From positions 5,146,001-5,210,000 of the forward strand of contig NZ_CP159508.1 in the NCBI RefSeq assembly GCF_051131155.1: 64,000 bases of DNA, given 5' to 3'. Source of the DNA: Pseudanabaena minima. GTDB taxonomy: Bacteria; Cyanobacteriota; Cyanobacteriia; Pseudanabaenales; Pseudanabaenaceae. The notes below the pieces were generated by a model that ran no database searches, had not been told where the DNA came from, and worked only from the letters and a program-made list of their open reading frames with translations. The translations under genes were made by a program, and so were the position numbers. Shown here one piece after another: positions 25,336 to 35,500 of this stretch (within the stretch, counting starts at the first letter, position 1; each line of letters starts with the position of its first letter).

Positions 25336-27600
25336 ATGGAAAAGATTACCATGAAGCTCCTAGGAATGCACTGTGCCTCTTGTGCCAGTAGCATTGAATC
25401 AATGACCCGATCGCTAGCTGGGGTGGCTAGCAGTAATGTCAACTTTGCGATCGAGCAAATAGCGATCGATTACAATCCTCAAAAAACTAGTCCTGAGATA
25501 ATTCAAAAGGCGATCGCAAATCTTGGTTATGAAGCATTTGTACCAGATTTATCGGCAAATGCAGAGGATGCAGATAAAAAAGCACGGTTAACTGAATTAC
25601 GGAACTTAACTCACAAAGTCGGATTAGGTAGTGTGATTGGCACAGTTTTAGTGATCGGTTCGCTACCAATGATGACAGGGTTGAATCTTCCCTTTATCCC
25701 TGATTGGCTACATAACTCTTTGTTTCAGCTTTGTCTAGCATTACCTATACAAATATGGTGCGGGAGTTCTTTCTATATCGGTGCTTGGAAAGCCTTTAAG
25801 AATCACACCGCCACGATGGATACATTGATTGCCTTAGGTACTCTTGCCGCGTTCTGCTATTCCCTCACCGTCACCTTAAACCCTAGTTTCTTCATTGCTC
25901 AAGGTCTACAGCCTGAGGTTTACTACGAGGTTTCAGTGGTAGTAATTACGCTGATTTTACTGGGTAAACTGTTTGAGAATCGCGCCAAGGGAGAAACCTC
26001 CGACGCAATTCGGAAGTTAATGGGATTGCAACCAAAAACGGCGCGAGTTATCCGTGATGGTCAAGAATTGGATATTCTCATTGAAGATGTGCTGATTGGT
26101 GATGTTGTACTTGTGCGTCCGGGGGAGAAAATCCCTGTCGATGGCGAAGCGATCGCGGGTAACTCTACTGTTGATGAATCCATGATTACAGGCGAAAGTA
26201 TCCCCATTGAGAAGAAAAGTGGCGATCGCGTAATTGGGGCGACCATGAATAGAACTGGAAGCTTACAGATTAGAGCGAGTCATGTGGGCAAAGATACAGT
26301 GCTAGCACAAATTGTCCAACTTGTGCAGCAGGCTCAAGGCTCGAAAGCACCGATTCAGAGATTGGCGGATCAAGTAACAGGTTGGTTTGTGCCTGTGGTT
26401 ATTTCCATTGCGATCGCGACATTTCTGATCTGGTTCAACGTTATGGGCAACTTGACACTGGCGACTATTTCCGCCGTTGGGGTGCTAATTATTGCCTGTC
26501 CTTGTGCCTTGGGGTTAGCCGCTCCCACTTCGATTATGGTCGGTACTGGTAAAGGTGCAGAGAATGGCATTTTGATTAAAGATGCGGGTAGTTTGGAACT
26601 AGCCCATAAAATTCAAACGATTGTCTTGGATAAAACAGGAACCGTTACCGAAGGTAAGCCCACTGTAACGAACTTTTTTGCCCTCACCCCCAGCCCCTCT
26701 CCCAAAGAGGAGAGGGGAGAAAAAGAATTATTACAACTAGTAGCCGCGATCGAGCGTAATTCGGAACATCCTTTAGCTGAAGCTGTTGTGGAATATGCCA
26801 AACAGCAAGGTCTGGATCTCCCTAATGTGATTGATTTTGAAGCGATTTCTGGTAGCGGAGTCCAAGGCAAAGTTGGTAATGTGCTTGTCCAAGTCGGAAC
26901 AAGACGTTGGATGGATGAGCTAAATATTGATACGAGTGCATTGCATCAATATCAAGATGCTTGGGAAATGGGTGGTAAAACAGTGGTGTTGATTGCAGTT
27001 GATCGTGTAGCTCAAGGTCTAATTGGGATTGCCGATCAAGTCAAGGCTTCTTCCCATGCGGCGGTTGATGCTTTGCAACGGATGAAAATCGAAGTTGTGA
27101 TGCTCACAGGTGATAATTTGCCAACGGCTGAGGCGATCGCCCGTGAAGTTGGCATTAAGAGAGTCTTTGCTCAAGTGCGTCCCAATCAAAAGGCAGCAAA
27201 AATTAAGGAGTTGCAAGCCGAAGGCAAGATCGTTGCTATGGTCGGTGATGGTATCAATGATGCTCCTGCACTCGCACAATCGAATGTCGGTATTGCGATC
27301 GGGACGGGTACTGATGTAGCGATCGCAGCTAGTGATATTACCTTGATATCAGGCGATCTTCAAGGGATTGTCACTGCCATCCAACTCAGTCGCGCCACGA
27401 TTCGCAATATCCAACAAAATCTTTTCTTTGCCTTTATCTATAACGTCGCAGGCATTCCCATCGCCGCAGGCGTTCTCTTCCCATTCTTTGGCTGGCTACT
27501 CAATCCAATTATTGCAGGTGGAGCGATGGCATTTAGTTCTGTTTCTGTGGTCACCAATGCTTTACGTCTACGCGGATTTCGACCAAATTTTACTAACTAG
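25336..27600 (+). CDS. copA: Copper-translocating P-type ATPase (CopA/PacS-like)
   Basis: 754 residues. N-terminal HMA domain with GMHCASCASSIESM, eight predicted membrane helices, actuator motif ITGESIPIEK, the Cu-binding IACPCALGLAAPTS in helix 6, phosphorylation site Asp432 (LDKTGTVTEGKP), SEHPLAEA of the N-domain, and MVGDGINDAPALAQS. These define a P1B-1 Cu(I) exporter. Between DKTGT and SEHP an insertion ALTPSPSPKEERGE (about 26682-26727) is encoded by a palindromic intergenic-type repeat. ATG 25336 has AAGGAAAG upstream. The gene is in line with merR and the cupredoxin protein; the cyanobacterial names ctaA/pacS are alternatives to copA. Confidence 0.95.
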   Translation: MEKITMKLLGMHCASCASSIESMTRSLAGVASSNVNFAIEQIAIDYNPQKTSPEIIQKAIANLGYEAFVPDLSANAEDADKKARLTELRNLTHKVGLGSVIGTVLVIGSLPMMTGLNLPFIPDWLHNSLFQLCLALPIQIWCGSSFYIGAWKAFKNHTATMDTLIALGTLAAFCYSLTVTLNPSFFIAQGLQPEVYYEVSVVVITLILLGKLFENRAKGETSDAIRKLMGLQPKTARVIRDGQELDILIEDVLIGDVVLVRPGEKIPVDGEAIAGNSTVDESMITGESIPIEKKSGDRVIGATMNRTGSLQIRASHVGKDTVLAQIVQLVQQAQGSKAPIQRLADQVTGWFVPVVISIAIATFLIWFNVMGNLTLATISAVGVLIIACPCALGLAAPTSIMVGTGKGAENGILIKDAGSLELAHKIQTIVLDKTGTVTEGKPTVTNFFALTPSPSPKEERGEKELLQLVAAIERNSEHPLAEAVVEYAKQQGLDLPNVIDFEAISGSGVQGKVGNVLVQVGTRRWMDELNIDTSALHQYQDAWEMGGKTVVLIAVDRVAQGLIGIADQVKASSHAAVDALQRMKIEVVMLTGDNLPTAEAIAREVGIKRVFAQVRPNQKAAKIKELQAEGKIVAMVGDGINDAPALAQSNVGIAIGTGTDVAIAASDITLISGDLQGIVTAIQLSRATIRNIQQNLFFAFIYNVAGIPIAAGVLFPFFGWLLNPIIAGGAMAFSSVSVVTNALRLRGFRPNFTN
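26682..26728 (+). repeat. Palindromic repeat inserted in frame within copA
   Basis: The stretch CCTCACCCCCAGCCCCTCTC plus the following CCAAAGAGGAGAGGGGAG contains inverted CCCCTCTCC/GGAGAGGGG. Such repeats are common between genes in cyanobacteria (from memory); here the copy is read in frame as TPSPSPKEERG. Confidence 0.75.
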
Positions 27601-27611
27601 AAAATACAACT

Positions 27612-28130
27612 ATGCTAAAACTTAAATTAATCAATCTCATGCTCAGCCTCACTTTTCTGGGGGTGATCGCCTCCAGTGTATCGGCGACAGAAATGACGGA
27701 AATGACTGACGAACATGCTATGCGATCGCCCCAATTCCAGCGAATTGAACAACCTCTCGCACTTAAAATCGGTTTAACCGTAGGTGGACTAGCCCTAATC
27801 AGCACTCAGCTATGGTGGTTTCTTTTCAGTAAGCCAAAATCTCAACAAGCAGAAACGAGTGATGGTATACAGGAAGTTAGCATTACTGTAGATGGTGGTT
27901 ATAGTCCTTCGCTAGTGACTGTGAAACGTGGACTACCTGTGCGCTTAAAGTTCTTGCGTCGCGATCCTAGTAGCTGTTTGGAAAAGGTTCTATTTCCTGA
28001 TTTCCACATCGCTCAAGATTTGGCTCTAAATGCAACTACGCCCATCGAGTTTACGCCACAAACTGTGGGAAGTTATCAATTCTCATGCGGCATGAATATG
28101 TTTCATGGAGCGATCAATGTGGAAGAGTAA
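27612..28130 (+). CDS. Membrane-anchored cupredoxin-domain protein
   Basis: 172 residues, starting 11 bp after copA. Signal/TM segment (INLMLSLTFLGVIASSVSA), a second hydrophobic helix (IGLTVGGLALISTQLWWFLF), then a cupredoxin-like domain: VSITVDGGYSPSLVTVKRG, LKFLRRDPSSCLEKVLFPDF and SYQFSCGMNMFHGAINVEE. The Cys, Met and His in the last segment and Cys in the former are candidate copper ligands. It resembles the C-terminal cupredoxin domain that accompanies copper ATPases. Likely a periplasm-facing copper binder in the same operon. Confidence 0.85.
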   Translation: MLKLKLINLMLSLTFLGVIASSVSATEMTEMTDEHAMRSPQFQRIEQPLALKIGLTVGGLALISTQLWWFLFSKPKSQQAETSDGIQEVSITVDGGYSPSLVTVKRGLPVRLKFLRRDPSSCLEKVLFPDFHIAQDLALNATTPIEFTPQTVGSYQFSCGMNMFHGAINVEE

Positions 28131-28157
28131 AAGTTGACGAACAAATCAAGCAATCGT

Positions 28158-29591
28158 TTATTCATCGCTAGGCTTAGCAATCTCAAACTTTGTACGGGGT
28201 AAAGCTGCCACGATCGCATCCAGAACTTTACTCACAGGAATTATTTCCATTCCATAATTTTGCATCACTTGCATACTAGGAATAATTGCGCGTTTAAATC
28301 CTAACTTTGCAGCTTCCTTTAGGCGTAAATCTAATTGAGAAATAGGTCGGACCTGACCACCAAGTCCCACTTCCCCAATCATCACTGTGCGCGAATCGAC
28401 CGTGCGATCGCGAAAACTTGCTGCCACTGCGATCGCTACTCCTAAATCCACCGCAGGTTCCGCCACATTCAATCCTCCTGCCGCCGCCACATAAGCATCT
28501 AGTTTTGATAAAGGAATGCCAATCCTCTTTTCGAGAACGGCAAGAATTTGCAGAAAGCGATTGGTCTCAATACCTGTGGTAGTGCGTCGTGGTGAGGAAT
28601 AACTAGTGGGACTAACTAGGGCTTGTAGCTCTACCACAATCGGGCGCGTTCCTTCACAGGCGACAATCGTAGCGGTTCCGGGAACAGATTCATCACGATT
28701 GCCGAGAAATAATTCCGAAGGATTAGAAACTTCACGCAAACCGCGATCAATCATCTCAAATACGCCGATTTCCTGCGTTGCCCCAAAGCGATTTTTGACC
28801 GATCGCAATAACCTGTGAGTAGCAAAGCGATCACCTTCAAAATAGAGCACTGTATCGACCATATGTTCTAATACTTTAGGTCCCGCGATCGAGCCTTCCT
28901 TGGTCACATGCCCAACGATAAACAGTGAGATATTCTCCCGCTTCGCCACTCGCATTAGGGCAGCCGTACATTCTCGTACTTGGGAAACAGAACCAGGGGC
29001 AGCATTTAAGTTAGAGAAGTACAGCGCTTGAATACTATCGATTACAGCAACTTTGGGACGAAGAGATTGTAATTCTCTCAACACAGTTTCTAAATCTGTT
29101 TCCGATAATAAATAAAGATCGTCAGAATTCTCTTCTAAGATTCCCAACCTTTGCGATCGCAGTTTTACCTGTTGTGCTGACTCCTCAGCACAGACATAGA
29201 GCGTGGGATAGCGACTCATCAGTTTTTGCGCCATACCCAATAACAGCGTACTTTTGCCAATCCCCGGTTCACCCCCAATCAGCACAAGGGAACCTGCGAC
29301 AATGCCTCCACCCAATACGCGATCAAGTTCTTCATACCCAGAAGGCGATCGGGCTTGGTCATTGTCGGTAATTTGTGAGAGGGTTAAGGATTCTCTAGGT
29401 TTAGCTTTGCCTGTAGATTTTGCTGTACCGAGATGCGAGAATGTGGCGATCGCATTGGTATTTGTGGAGATGATAGGTATTAGCTCCTCTTGCAATGTTC
29501 CCCAACTGGAGCAAGCAGGACACTTCCCATACATCTGCGGGAAGTCTTCACCACAATTATTACAAACATATCGACTTTTTGCTTTTGCCAT
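28158..29591 (-). CDS. radA: DNA repair protein RadA
   Basis: 477 residues, normal RadA/Sms length. N-terminal C4 zinc finger (CNNCGEDFPQMYGKCPACSS), Walker A GGEPGIGKSTLLLGMA, Walker B-like VAVIDSIQALY, the RadA-specific KNRFG motif (RSVKNRFGATQEIG) and a C-terminal Lon-protease-like domain (DAYVAAAGGLNVAEPAVDLG) without the catalytic Ser. RadA promotes branch migration in homologous recombination. It faces the copper operon 27 bp away (convergent). Confidence 0.97.
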   Translation of the reverse strand: MAKAKSRYVCNNCGEDFPQMYGKCPACSSWGTLQEELIPIISTNTNAIATFSHLGTAKSTGKAKPRESLTLSQITDNDQARSPSGYEELDRVLGGGIVAGSLVLIGGEPGIGKSTLLLGMAQKLMSRYPTLYVCAEESAQQVKLRSQRLGILEENSDDLYLLSETDLETVLRELQSLRPKVAVIDSIQALYFSNLNAAPGSVSQVRECTAALMRVAKRENISLFIVGHVTKEGSIAGPKVLEHMVDTVLYFEGDRFATHRLLRSVKNRFGATQEIGVFEMIDRGLREVSNPSELFLGNRDESVPGTATIVACEGTRPIVVELQALVSPTSYSSPRRTTTGIETNRFLQILAVLEKRIGIPLSKLDAYVAAAGGLNVAEPAVDLGVAIAVAASFRDRTVDSRTVMIGEVGLGGQVRPISQLDLRLKEAAKLGFKRAIIPSMQVMQNYGMEIIPVSKVLDAIVAALPRTKFEIAKPSDE

Positions 29592-29671
29592 TGTTTAAAT
29601 ATATAATAAATTAGAATTTTTCGTCTATTCCCTTCCCAGTGTAGAATTACACACAAAAGCGAGGATAATTG

Positions 29672-29824
29672 ATGAACAGGGCAGAGCAATTAAAAGCAAT
29701 AAGCTTTGACACAGAAGAATGGGAAAAATCATTTTACAAATATCAGCAGGAATATATAAGAAAACGGCTGAAAGCGATCAAATATCTGCGCTCATCTGGG
29801 GAAGCAGGTGAAATGGCAAAATAG
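29672..29824 (+). pseudogene. N-terminal fragment of an IS630-type helix-turn-helix ORF
   Basis: 50 residues (MNRAEQLKAISFDTEEWEKS, then FYKYQQEYIRKRLKAIKYLR) ending at TAG. From memory this is how the HTH subunit of some cyanobacterial IS630 elements begins; the rest of the HTH and the DDE part are missing. GAGGA lies upstream of ATG 29672. It stands just before another transposase remnant. Confidence 0.5.
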
Positions 29825-29858
29825 GAGGAAGTAATTTTCAAGAATCGCCAGAGATGCC

Positions 29859-30325
29859 ATGAACAAATTTCCCCTGACCGAATTGTTAGATGAACAAGCG
29901 TGCTATGAATGGTTATTAAAGATCCTGCATCCGAAGGGATTGCATTGTCCAAGTGGACACGCAATACCAGCAGGACAAGCGCCACACGATCGCCAACGCG
30001 CACCAATCGTCAAATACAAGTGTCGGGAATGTGGGAAAGTGTTTCACATTTTTACAGGGACAGACTTATCAGGAAGTCATTTTGTCACTCTCAGCGCGAG
30101 TATGCCCGCGATGAAGATCAAGATGGGTTTTGTGAGGTTCATTGCAATACTATGGAGGGCATTTGGGTTGGTTTACGCAATTTCCTGCGTCCCTTTCGCG
30201 GTATTCACAAGAAGTATTTGTATCTGTATGTAGCCATGTTTGAGTGGTCATACAATCTGCGTTGGATTGATTTTGACTTTCTGCGTCGTCTTCTGTTTCC
30301 TCCTTCCACCTACTTCCCTACATGA
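29859..30325 (+). pseudogene. IS1595-type transposase remnant (deleted and frameshifted)
   Basis: From 29859 the frame gives a zinc-ribbon N-terminus: ACYEWLLKILHPKGLHCPSG and YKCRECGKVFHIFTGT. The later part in another frame (about 30085-30325) gives the family C-terminus: REYARDEDQDGFCEVHCNTM, EGIWVGLRNFLRPFRGIHKK, YLYLYVAMFEWSYN. The central catalytic region between is absent. It cannot encode an active enzyme. Confidence 0.82.
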
Positions 30326-30817
30326 GCGTCCTTTTCATCTTGACTTCAAATAAAATATTCCATTTCAAAAATTTGGAAGTTCCGCGACTTTCTGGCGACT
30401 CTACACGAGACTGCGGTTAAAGAGCAGGAGGTGGCTATTAGTCAGGTGATTACCAAACAACATTTTATTTTGGTTTAGCTAATATTCGCAGTGATTTGTG
30501 GCGTTGTGCGATTAGGGACGATTAGTTAGGCGGTCACCTATTATTACTTCCCAATAAGACGTTCATAAGCTGCGTGCGTACCAATCCAAAACCAATACAA
30601 CTAAAACATCAACATTATTTAATTTGTTAACTTCAGAAACCCCACCAATAGATTGCAGATCGAGATCCAAACCAACCATTAATCCCACCATCACTAATAA
30701 ACGATCTGACTGATGTTGATTGATAGCCATTAGAGTTATAACCAAGGCTTTAAAATCAGGCATAGATTAAAGATCTCGCTTACATCAGGCGATCGCTAAT
30801 CTATATCACTACTCCAA
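30326..30817. other. Degenerate stretch with small coding scraps
   Basis: No intact gene. A frame ending at 30478 reads KFRDFLATLHETAVKEQEVA then VITKQHFILV, the tail of an unrecognised ORF. On the minus strand 30543-30590 reads FWIGTHAAYERLIGK before a stop, like the C-terminus of RelE/HigB-type toxins. Both are too short for firm calls. Confidence 0.45.
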
Positions 30818-30890
30818 AAAAAGTTGCACCCCTACGGGGTGCAACTTTTTAGTTTTAATTGATTAGTGCAGTGCGGCGCTAAGCGCCGCA
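30818..30890 (-). terminator. Hairpin terminator pair downstream of ilvN
   Basis: Arms 30818-30832 and 30836-30850 (AAAAAGTTGCACCCC, loop TAC, ending in T/A runs) make a typical terminator in both directions. A second hairpin with arms 30872-30879 and 30883-30890 (TGCGGCGC) lies nearer ilvN. Confidence 0.8.
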
Positions 30891-30943
30891 TATCCTTAAC
30901 GAGAAATATCTTAGGACTGTGACAAATAGCGATCGCTAAAAAA

Positions 30944-31483
30944 TCAGAAATTAGAGATCGCGCTGCCTAGACTATTTTTAGAAATTTTGAGATATTCCGT
31001 ATTTACACCTGACTCACGGGTCAACGAAACCTTACCAGTACGGGCAATTTCGCGAATGCCAAACTTGTTTAACATCTTCAAAATCGCCACCATCTTTCCA
31101 GGGTCGCCCACCACTTCGATCGTTAGGAAATCATCAGCTACATCAACAATACGGGCGCGGAAAATCTGGGATATTTCAATAATTTCCGATCGCACATTCG
31201 GGGCGGCGTTCACCTTAACGAGCATCAACTCGCGCTCAACACAGGGAATATCGGTAAAATCAAGAATTGTGATCACATTAATCAGTTTATGCAACTGCTT
31301 AGTGATTTGCTCAATCGTGTGATCGTCGCCTGAGACAACCATCGTAATGCGCGTAAATCCATCTTGCTCAGCAGTCCCAACCGCAAGGCTCTCGATATTA
31401 AAACCTCGGCGGGCGAACAAGCTAGCAATGCGGGTCAGCACGCCTGCCTCATCTTGGACGACAACGGAGAGAGTATGTTTCAT
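30944..31483 (-). CDS. ilvN: Acetolactate synthase small (regulatory) subunit
   Basis: 179 residues. N-terminal ACT domain (HTLSVVVQDEAGVLTRIASL, FARRGFNIESLAVG) and the C-terminal ALS_ss domain (ERELMLVKVNAAPNVRSEI and EVVGDPGKMVAILKML). It binds valine and controls the catalytic subunit in branched-chain amino acid synthesis; the large subunit is not in the window, as is usual in cyanobacteria. Also called ilvH. Divergent from rsmH. Confidence 0.96.
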   Translation of the reverse strand: MKHTLSVVVQDEAGVLTRIASLFARRGFNIESLAVGTAEQDGFTRITMVVSGDDHTIEQITKQLHKLINVITILDFTDIPCVERELMLVKVNAAPNVRSEIIEISQIFRARIVDVADDFLTIEVVGDPGKMVAILKMLNKFGIREIARTGKVSLTRESGVNTEYLKISKNSLGSAISNF

Positions 31484-31648
31484 GGTGACAAATTCGGCAA
31501 ATAAACAGCACAGTAGACTATATTAATGACTTTGGTTACCTTATTGCGATTATCAAGATACATATTGATAACGATTAAGGTGCTTATTTTTCAAAATTAA
31601 GTGGGATACCAAGCCCCACTTAAGCTATCTATTCAAACCTCAAAAAAT

Positions 31649-32512
31649 ATGACTGCCCAGTTTCATCATGTTCCCGTGCTTGCCGAACCTACGATCGCAG
31701 GTTTAGAAATTGTTGCAGGTGGTGTATATCTTGACTGCACCGTAGGCGGTGGTGGGCATAGCGCATTAATTTTGCAAGCAGCAGAGAATGTGCGCTTAGT
31801 AGGGATTGATCGTGATGAAATGGCGATCGCTGCCGCAAGTGACACCCTCAAAGATTTTGCAGATCGGGTTAGTTTTTGGCGCGGTAACTTTTGTGAATAT
31901 CAGCCATCATCAGATTTAAAATTTGACGGTATTCTGGCGGATTTGGGCGTGAGTTCGACTCAGTTTGATGTTGCCGAGCGGGGATTTAGTTTTCGCGAGT
32001 CAGGCGATCTCGATATGCGAATGGATAATCGTCAAACTCTCACTGCTGCCGAAATCATCAATCACTATAAAGAAGTAGAACTTGCGGATATCTTTTTTAA
32101 ACTTGGTGAAGAAAGACTATCTCGGCGGATAGCTCGTCAAATTGTCGAGAAACGTCCCTTTAAAACTACACTGGAACTCGCTAATGCAATTTCTGCCTGC
32201 GTTCCCTCCAGTTATCGTCACGGTAGAATTCATCCCGCCACCAGAACTTTTCAAGCTTTGCGAATTGCCGTTAATCGGGAATTAGAAAGTCTCGAAAAAT
32301 GGCTAACCATTGCTCCTAATTGGCTAAAGACTAACGGTAAAATTGCTGTAATCACCTTTCATAGTCTGGAAGATCGAATTGTGAAACATACTTTTCGCGA
32401 GGACGATCGCTTACAAGTACTAACAAAAAAAGTCATCATCGCTACTGATGAAGAAACTAGAGCAAATCCTAGAGCGCGATCGGCGAAGTTACGTATAGCT
32501 CAGAGGATTTAA
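31649..32512 (+). CDS. rsmH: 16S rRNA m4C1402 methyltransferase RsmH
   Basis: 287 residues from ATG 31649; the frame opens 48 bp earlier but the family start is MTAQFHHVPVLAEPTI. SAM-binding motif YLDCTVGGGGHSALIL, FDGILADLGVSSTQFD, and family motifs ERGFSFRESGDLDMRMD, HPATRTFQALRIAVNRELE and VITFHSLEDRIVKHTF. It N4-methylates C1402 of 16S rRNA in the cytoplasm. It is not with the dcw cluster here, which is common in cyanobacteria. Confidence 0.97.
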   Translation: MTAQFHHVPVLAEPTIAGLEIVAGGVYLDCTVGGGGHSALILQAAENVRLVGIDRDEMAIAAASDTLKDFADRVSFWRGNFCEYQPSSDLKFDGILADLGVSSTQFDVAERGFSFRESGDLDMRMDNRQTLTAAEIINHYKEVELADIFFKLGEERLSRRIARQIVEKRPFKTTLELANAISACVPSSYRHGRIHPATRTFQALRIAVNRELESLEKWLTIAPNWLKTNGKIAVITFHSLEDRIVKHTFREDDRLQVLTKKVIIATDEETRANPRARSAKLRIAQRI

Positions 32513-32563
32513 GAGGTTTATACAAAGGAGCTTTGTCCAATAGGAAACAATAGGCAAACATCT

Positions 32564-35500
32564 ATGCGTCAAATAACTACCAGCACAAGTGATCGTTTTC
32601 CTCAAATTGATGGTTATCAGTTGACTGAGCCAATTTTTGAGGGTGCAAGAACTCTTGTTTATCGAGGAACAAGGCTGGTAGATGGACTGACAGTAATCCT
32701 AAAAATGCTGAGAAGAGATCGCCCCTCAGTTTATGACCTATTGCAACTGCGTAACCAGTACACGATTTCCAGAGATCTCAATTTGGCAGGAATAGTCCAG
32801 CCACTCAGCCTAGAAACCTATGGCAATGGGTTTGTAATTGTCATCGCCGATGAAGGATATATCTCACTTGCTGATTACACCAAGACCCAGCCCCTCAATC
32901 TGAGGGAATTTTTGGTGATTGCTATTCAACTAGCCACGATTCTCAATGACCTATATCAACAGCGGGTGATCCATAAGGATATTAACCCCAGCAATATTTT
33001 GATTAATCCTGTGAGTCAACAGGTAAAGATTACCGATTTTGAGTTAGCGACAAGACTAACACATGAGATTCAGACAGCCATTAACATCAATGTTTTGGAA
33101 GGAACCCTTGCTTATATGTCTCCAGAGCAAACTGGAAGGATGAACTGTGGGATTGACTACCGCAGTGACTTTTATGCCCTAGGGATCACTTTTTTTGAAT
33201 TGCTAACAGGACAGCTACCTTTTCTATCGAATGATCCCTTGGAACAGATCCATTTCCATCTAGCAGTGCCTGCGCCCCTAATATGTGACCTCAAGCCAGA
33301 GATACCCTTGGTCATTGGACAGATTGTAGCGAAACTCATGGCAAAAAATGTAGAGGAGCGCTATCAGAGTGCTTTGGGCTTGAAGCATGATCTCGAAATT
33401 TCTCTTCAACAGCTTAATGAAACTGGAACCATTGCCCCATTTACGATCGCTACTAGAGATCTCAGCGATCGCTTTTTGATCCCCGAAAAGATCTATGGAC
33501 GTAGCCTCGAAATTCAGATATTGCTAAATGTGTTTAACCAAGTTGCCCAAGGTAGTACGCAACTGATGTTAGTAGCTGGTTTCTCTGGAGTTGGCAAAAC
33601 CGCAGTCATCAACGAAGTACATAAGCCAATAGTCCGTAAACGCGGTTACTTCATCAAAGGTAAATTTGATCAATTAAATCGTAATATTCCTTTTTCGGCA
33701 TTTGTACAAGCTTTCCGTGATTTGATTAGTCAACTACTGAGTGAAAGCGATACTCAATTGCAGGTATGGAAAAATAAAATCCTTGAAGCACTGGGTGAAA
33801 ATGGACAGGTAGTGATTGAGATGATTCCAGAACTAGAGAGAATTATTGGCAACCAACCGATTGTTCCTCAATTGACGGGAAATGCTGCTCAAAATCGATT
33901 CAATCTACTATTCCAGAAATTCATTCAAGTCTTCACAGATCCTAGACATCCTTTAGTTATCTTCCTTGATGACTTGCAATGGGCTGATTCTGCTTCTCTA
34001 CAGTTATTAAAACTCTTGATGCAGGAGACAGGCTACCTATTGATCTTGGGAGCCTATCGCGATAACGAAATATCATCAGTGCATCCATTGATGTTGACAG
34101 TGAATGAGATTATCAAGACGGAGGTGACTGTCAAGACAATTATTTTACAACCATTAATTCAGGAAGATATTAATCAACTCATCTCGGACACCCTAAGTTG
34201 CGATCGCCTTCTGGCTCAGCCTCTTACTGAATTGGTCTATCAAAAGGCTCAAGGTAATCCTTTCTTTACGACCCAATTTTTAAAGGCTTTGCATCAAGAT
34301 CGAATGATCCAGTTCATCTCTAGTGAAGAAGCAAGTCAAGGCTGGCAATGTGATATTAGCCAAATTAGACTACAGAGCTTAACGGAAAATGTCGTCGATT
34401 TCATGGCGCACCAGTTGCAGAAACTCCCTCCTACTACCCAAGAAGTGCTGAAATTAGCAGCCTGTATTGGAGCAGAGTTTGATTTACAGACATTAGCGAT
34501 TATTTCTGAGCGATCGCCAACAGAAACGGCGACAGCCCTGTGGCAAGCTCTAGAAAATGGCTTAATTATTCCACTTAATCAAATTTATAAATTTTTTCAA
34601 CACAAATTAGATTTTGATCATCGGGACGAATTATCATCCATTCCAATTTACCGATTTCTCCATGATCGAGTACAGCAGGCTGCTTATTCGCTAATTCCCG
34701 AATCTAAAAAAGAAATCGTCCATTTAAACGTCGGGCGGAGAATTTGGGAACGCATATCTAAGGATGAACGTGAGTTACACCTCTTCCAGATTGTCAATCA
34801 TCTCAATATGGGTATATCTCATGTTCATGGACAAAGAGAGAGAGAAGAACTAGCACAGTTAAATAGGCAAGCTGGCGAAAAAGCCAAAAATTCAGCCGCC
34901 TACGAGGCGGCAATGGATTATCTAAATACAGGGTTAAAGCTCTTATCGAGTCAATCTTGGCACACTCATTATGATTTGAGCTTATCTCTGCATCAACTTG
35001 CGGTGGAAGTCGCCTATATTTTAGGTGCATATAGCCAGATGAACTCACTGATGCAAGTCAGTTTCCAAAACACTAAAAATCATTTAGATCGCGTCAAGTT
35101 CCATGAAATTCAGATTCTTGCCCTAGTAGCGCAAAACCAGACAAGAGCCGCAGTTGACTATACTCGCAAAATTTTGCCGATCTTCGGGGTAAATCTTCCT
35201 AAAAAACTATCGAAATTGCGAACGATCTTAGGATTTTTTGCCACCCTTTATCGCATGATCGGCAAAAAGCCCAAGGATTTACTCGATCTACCTACGATGA
35301 CTAATCCCTACAAATTAGCAGCTTGCCATCTATTCAATGCGATTGGTGCTGCCTCAGAAAGGGAAATGCCTGAGATTTTGCCATTCATCACCTTTACAGG
35401 AATCTCTCTGTACTTGCGTTATGGCAATATTCCCAAATCATCAATGGCATATACAATCTATGCGTTTTTGCTTTGTGAGAAGCTTAATCGAGTCGATGCG

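Noticed and set aside
30563..30763. A 66-residue minus-strand ORF
   Set aside because: No recognisable domain and low-information sequence; only the overlapping short FWIGTHAAYERLIGK frame looks like a protein tail.
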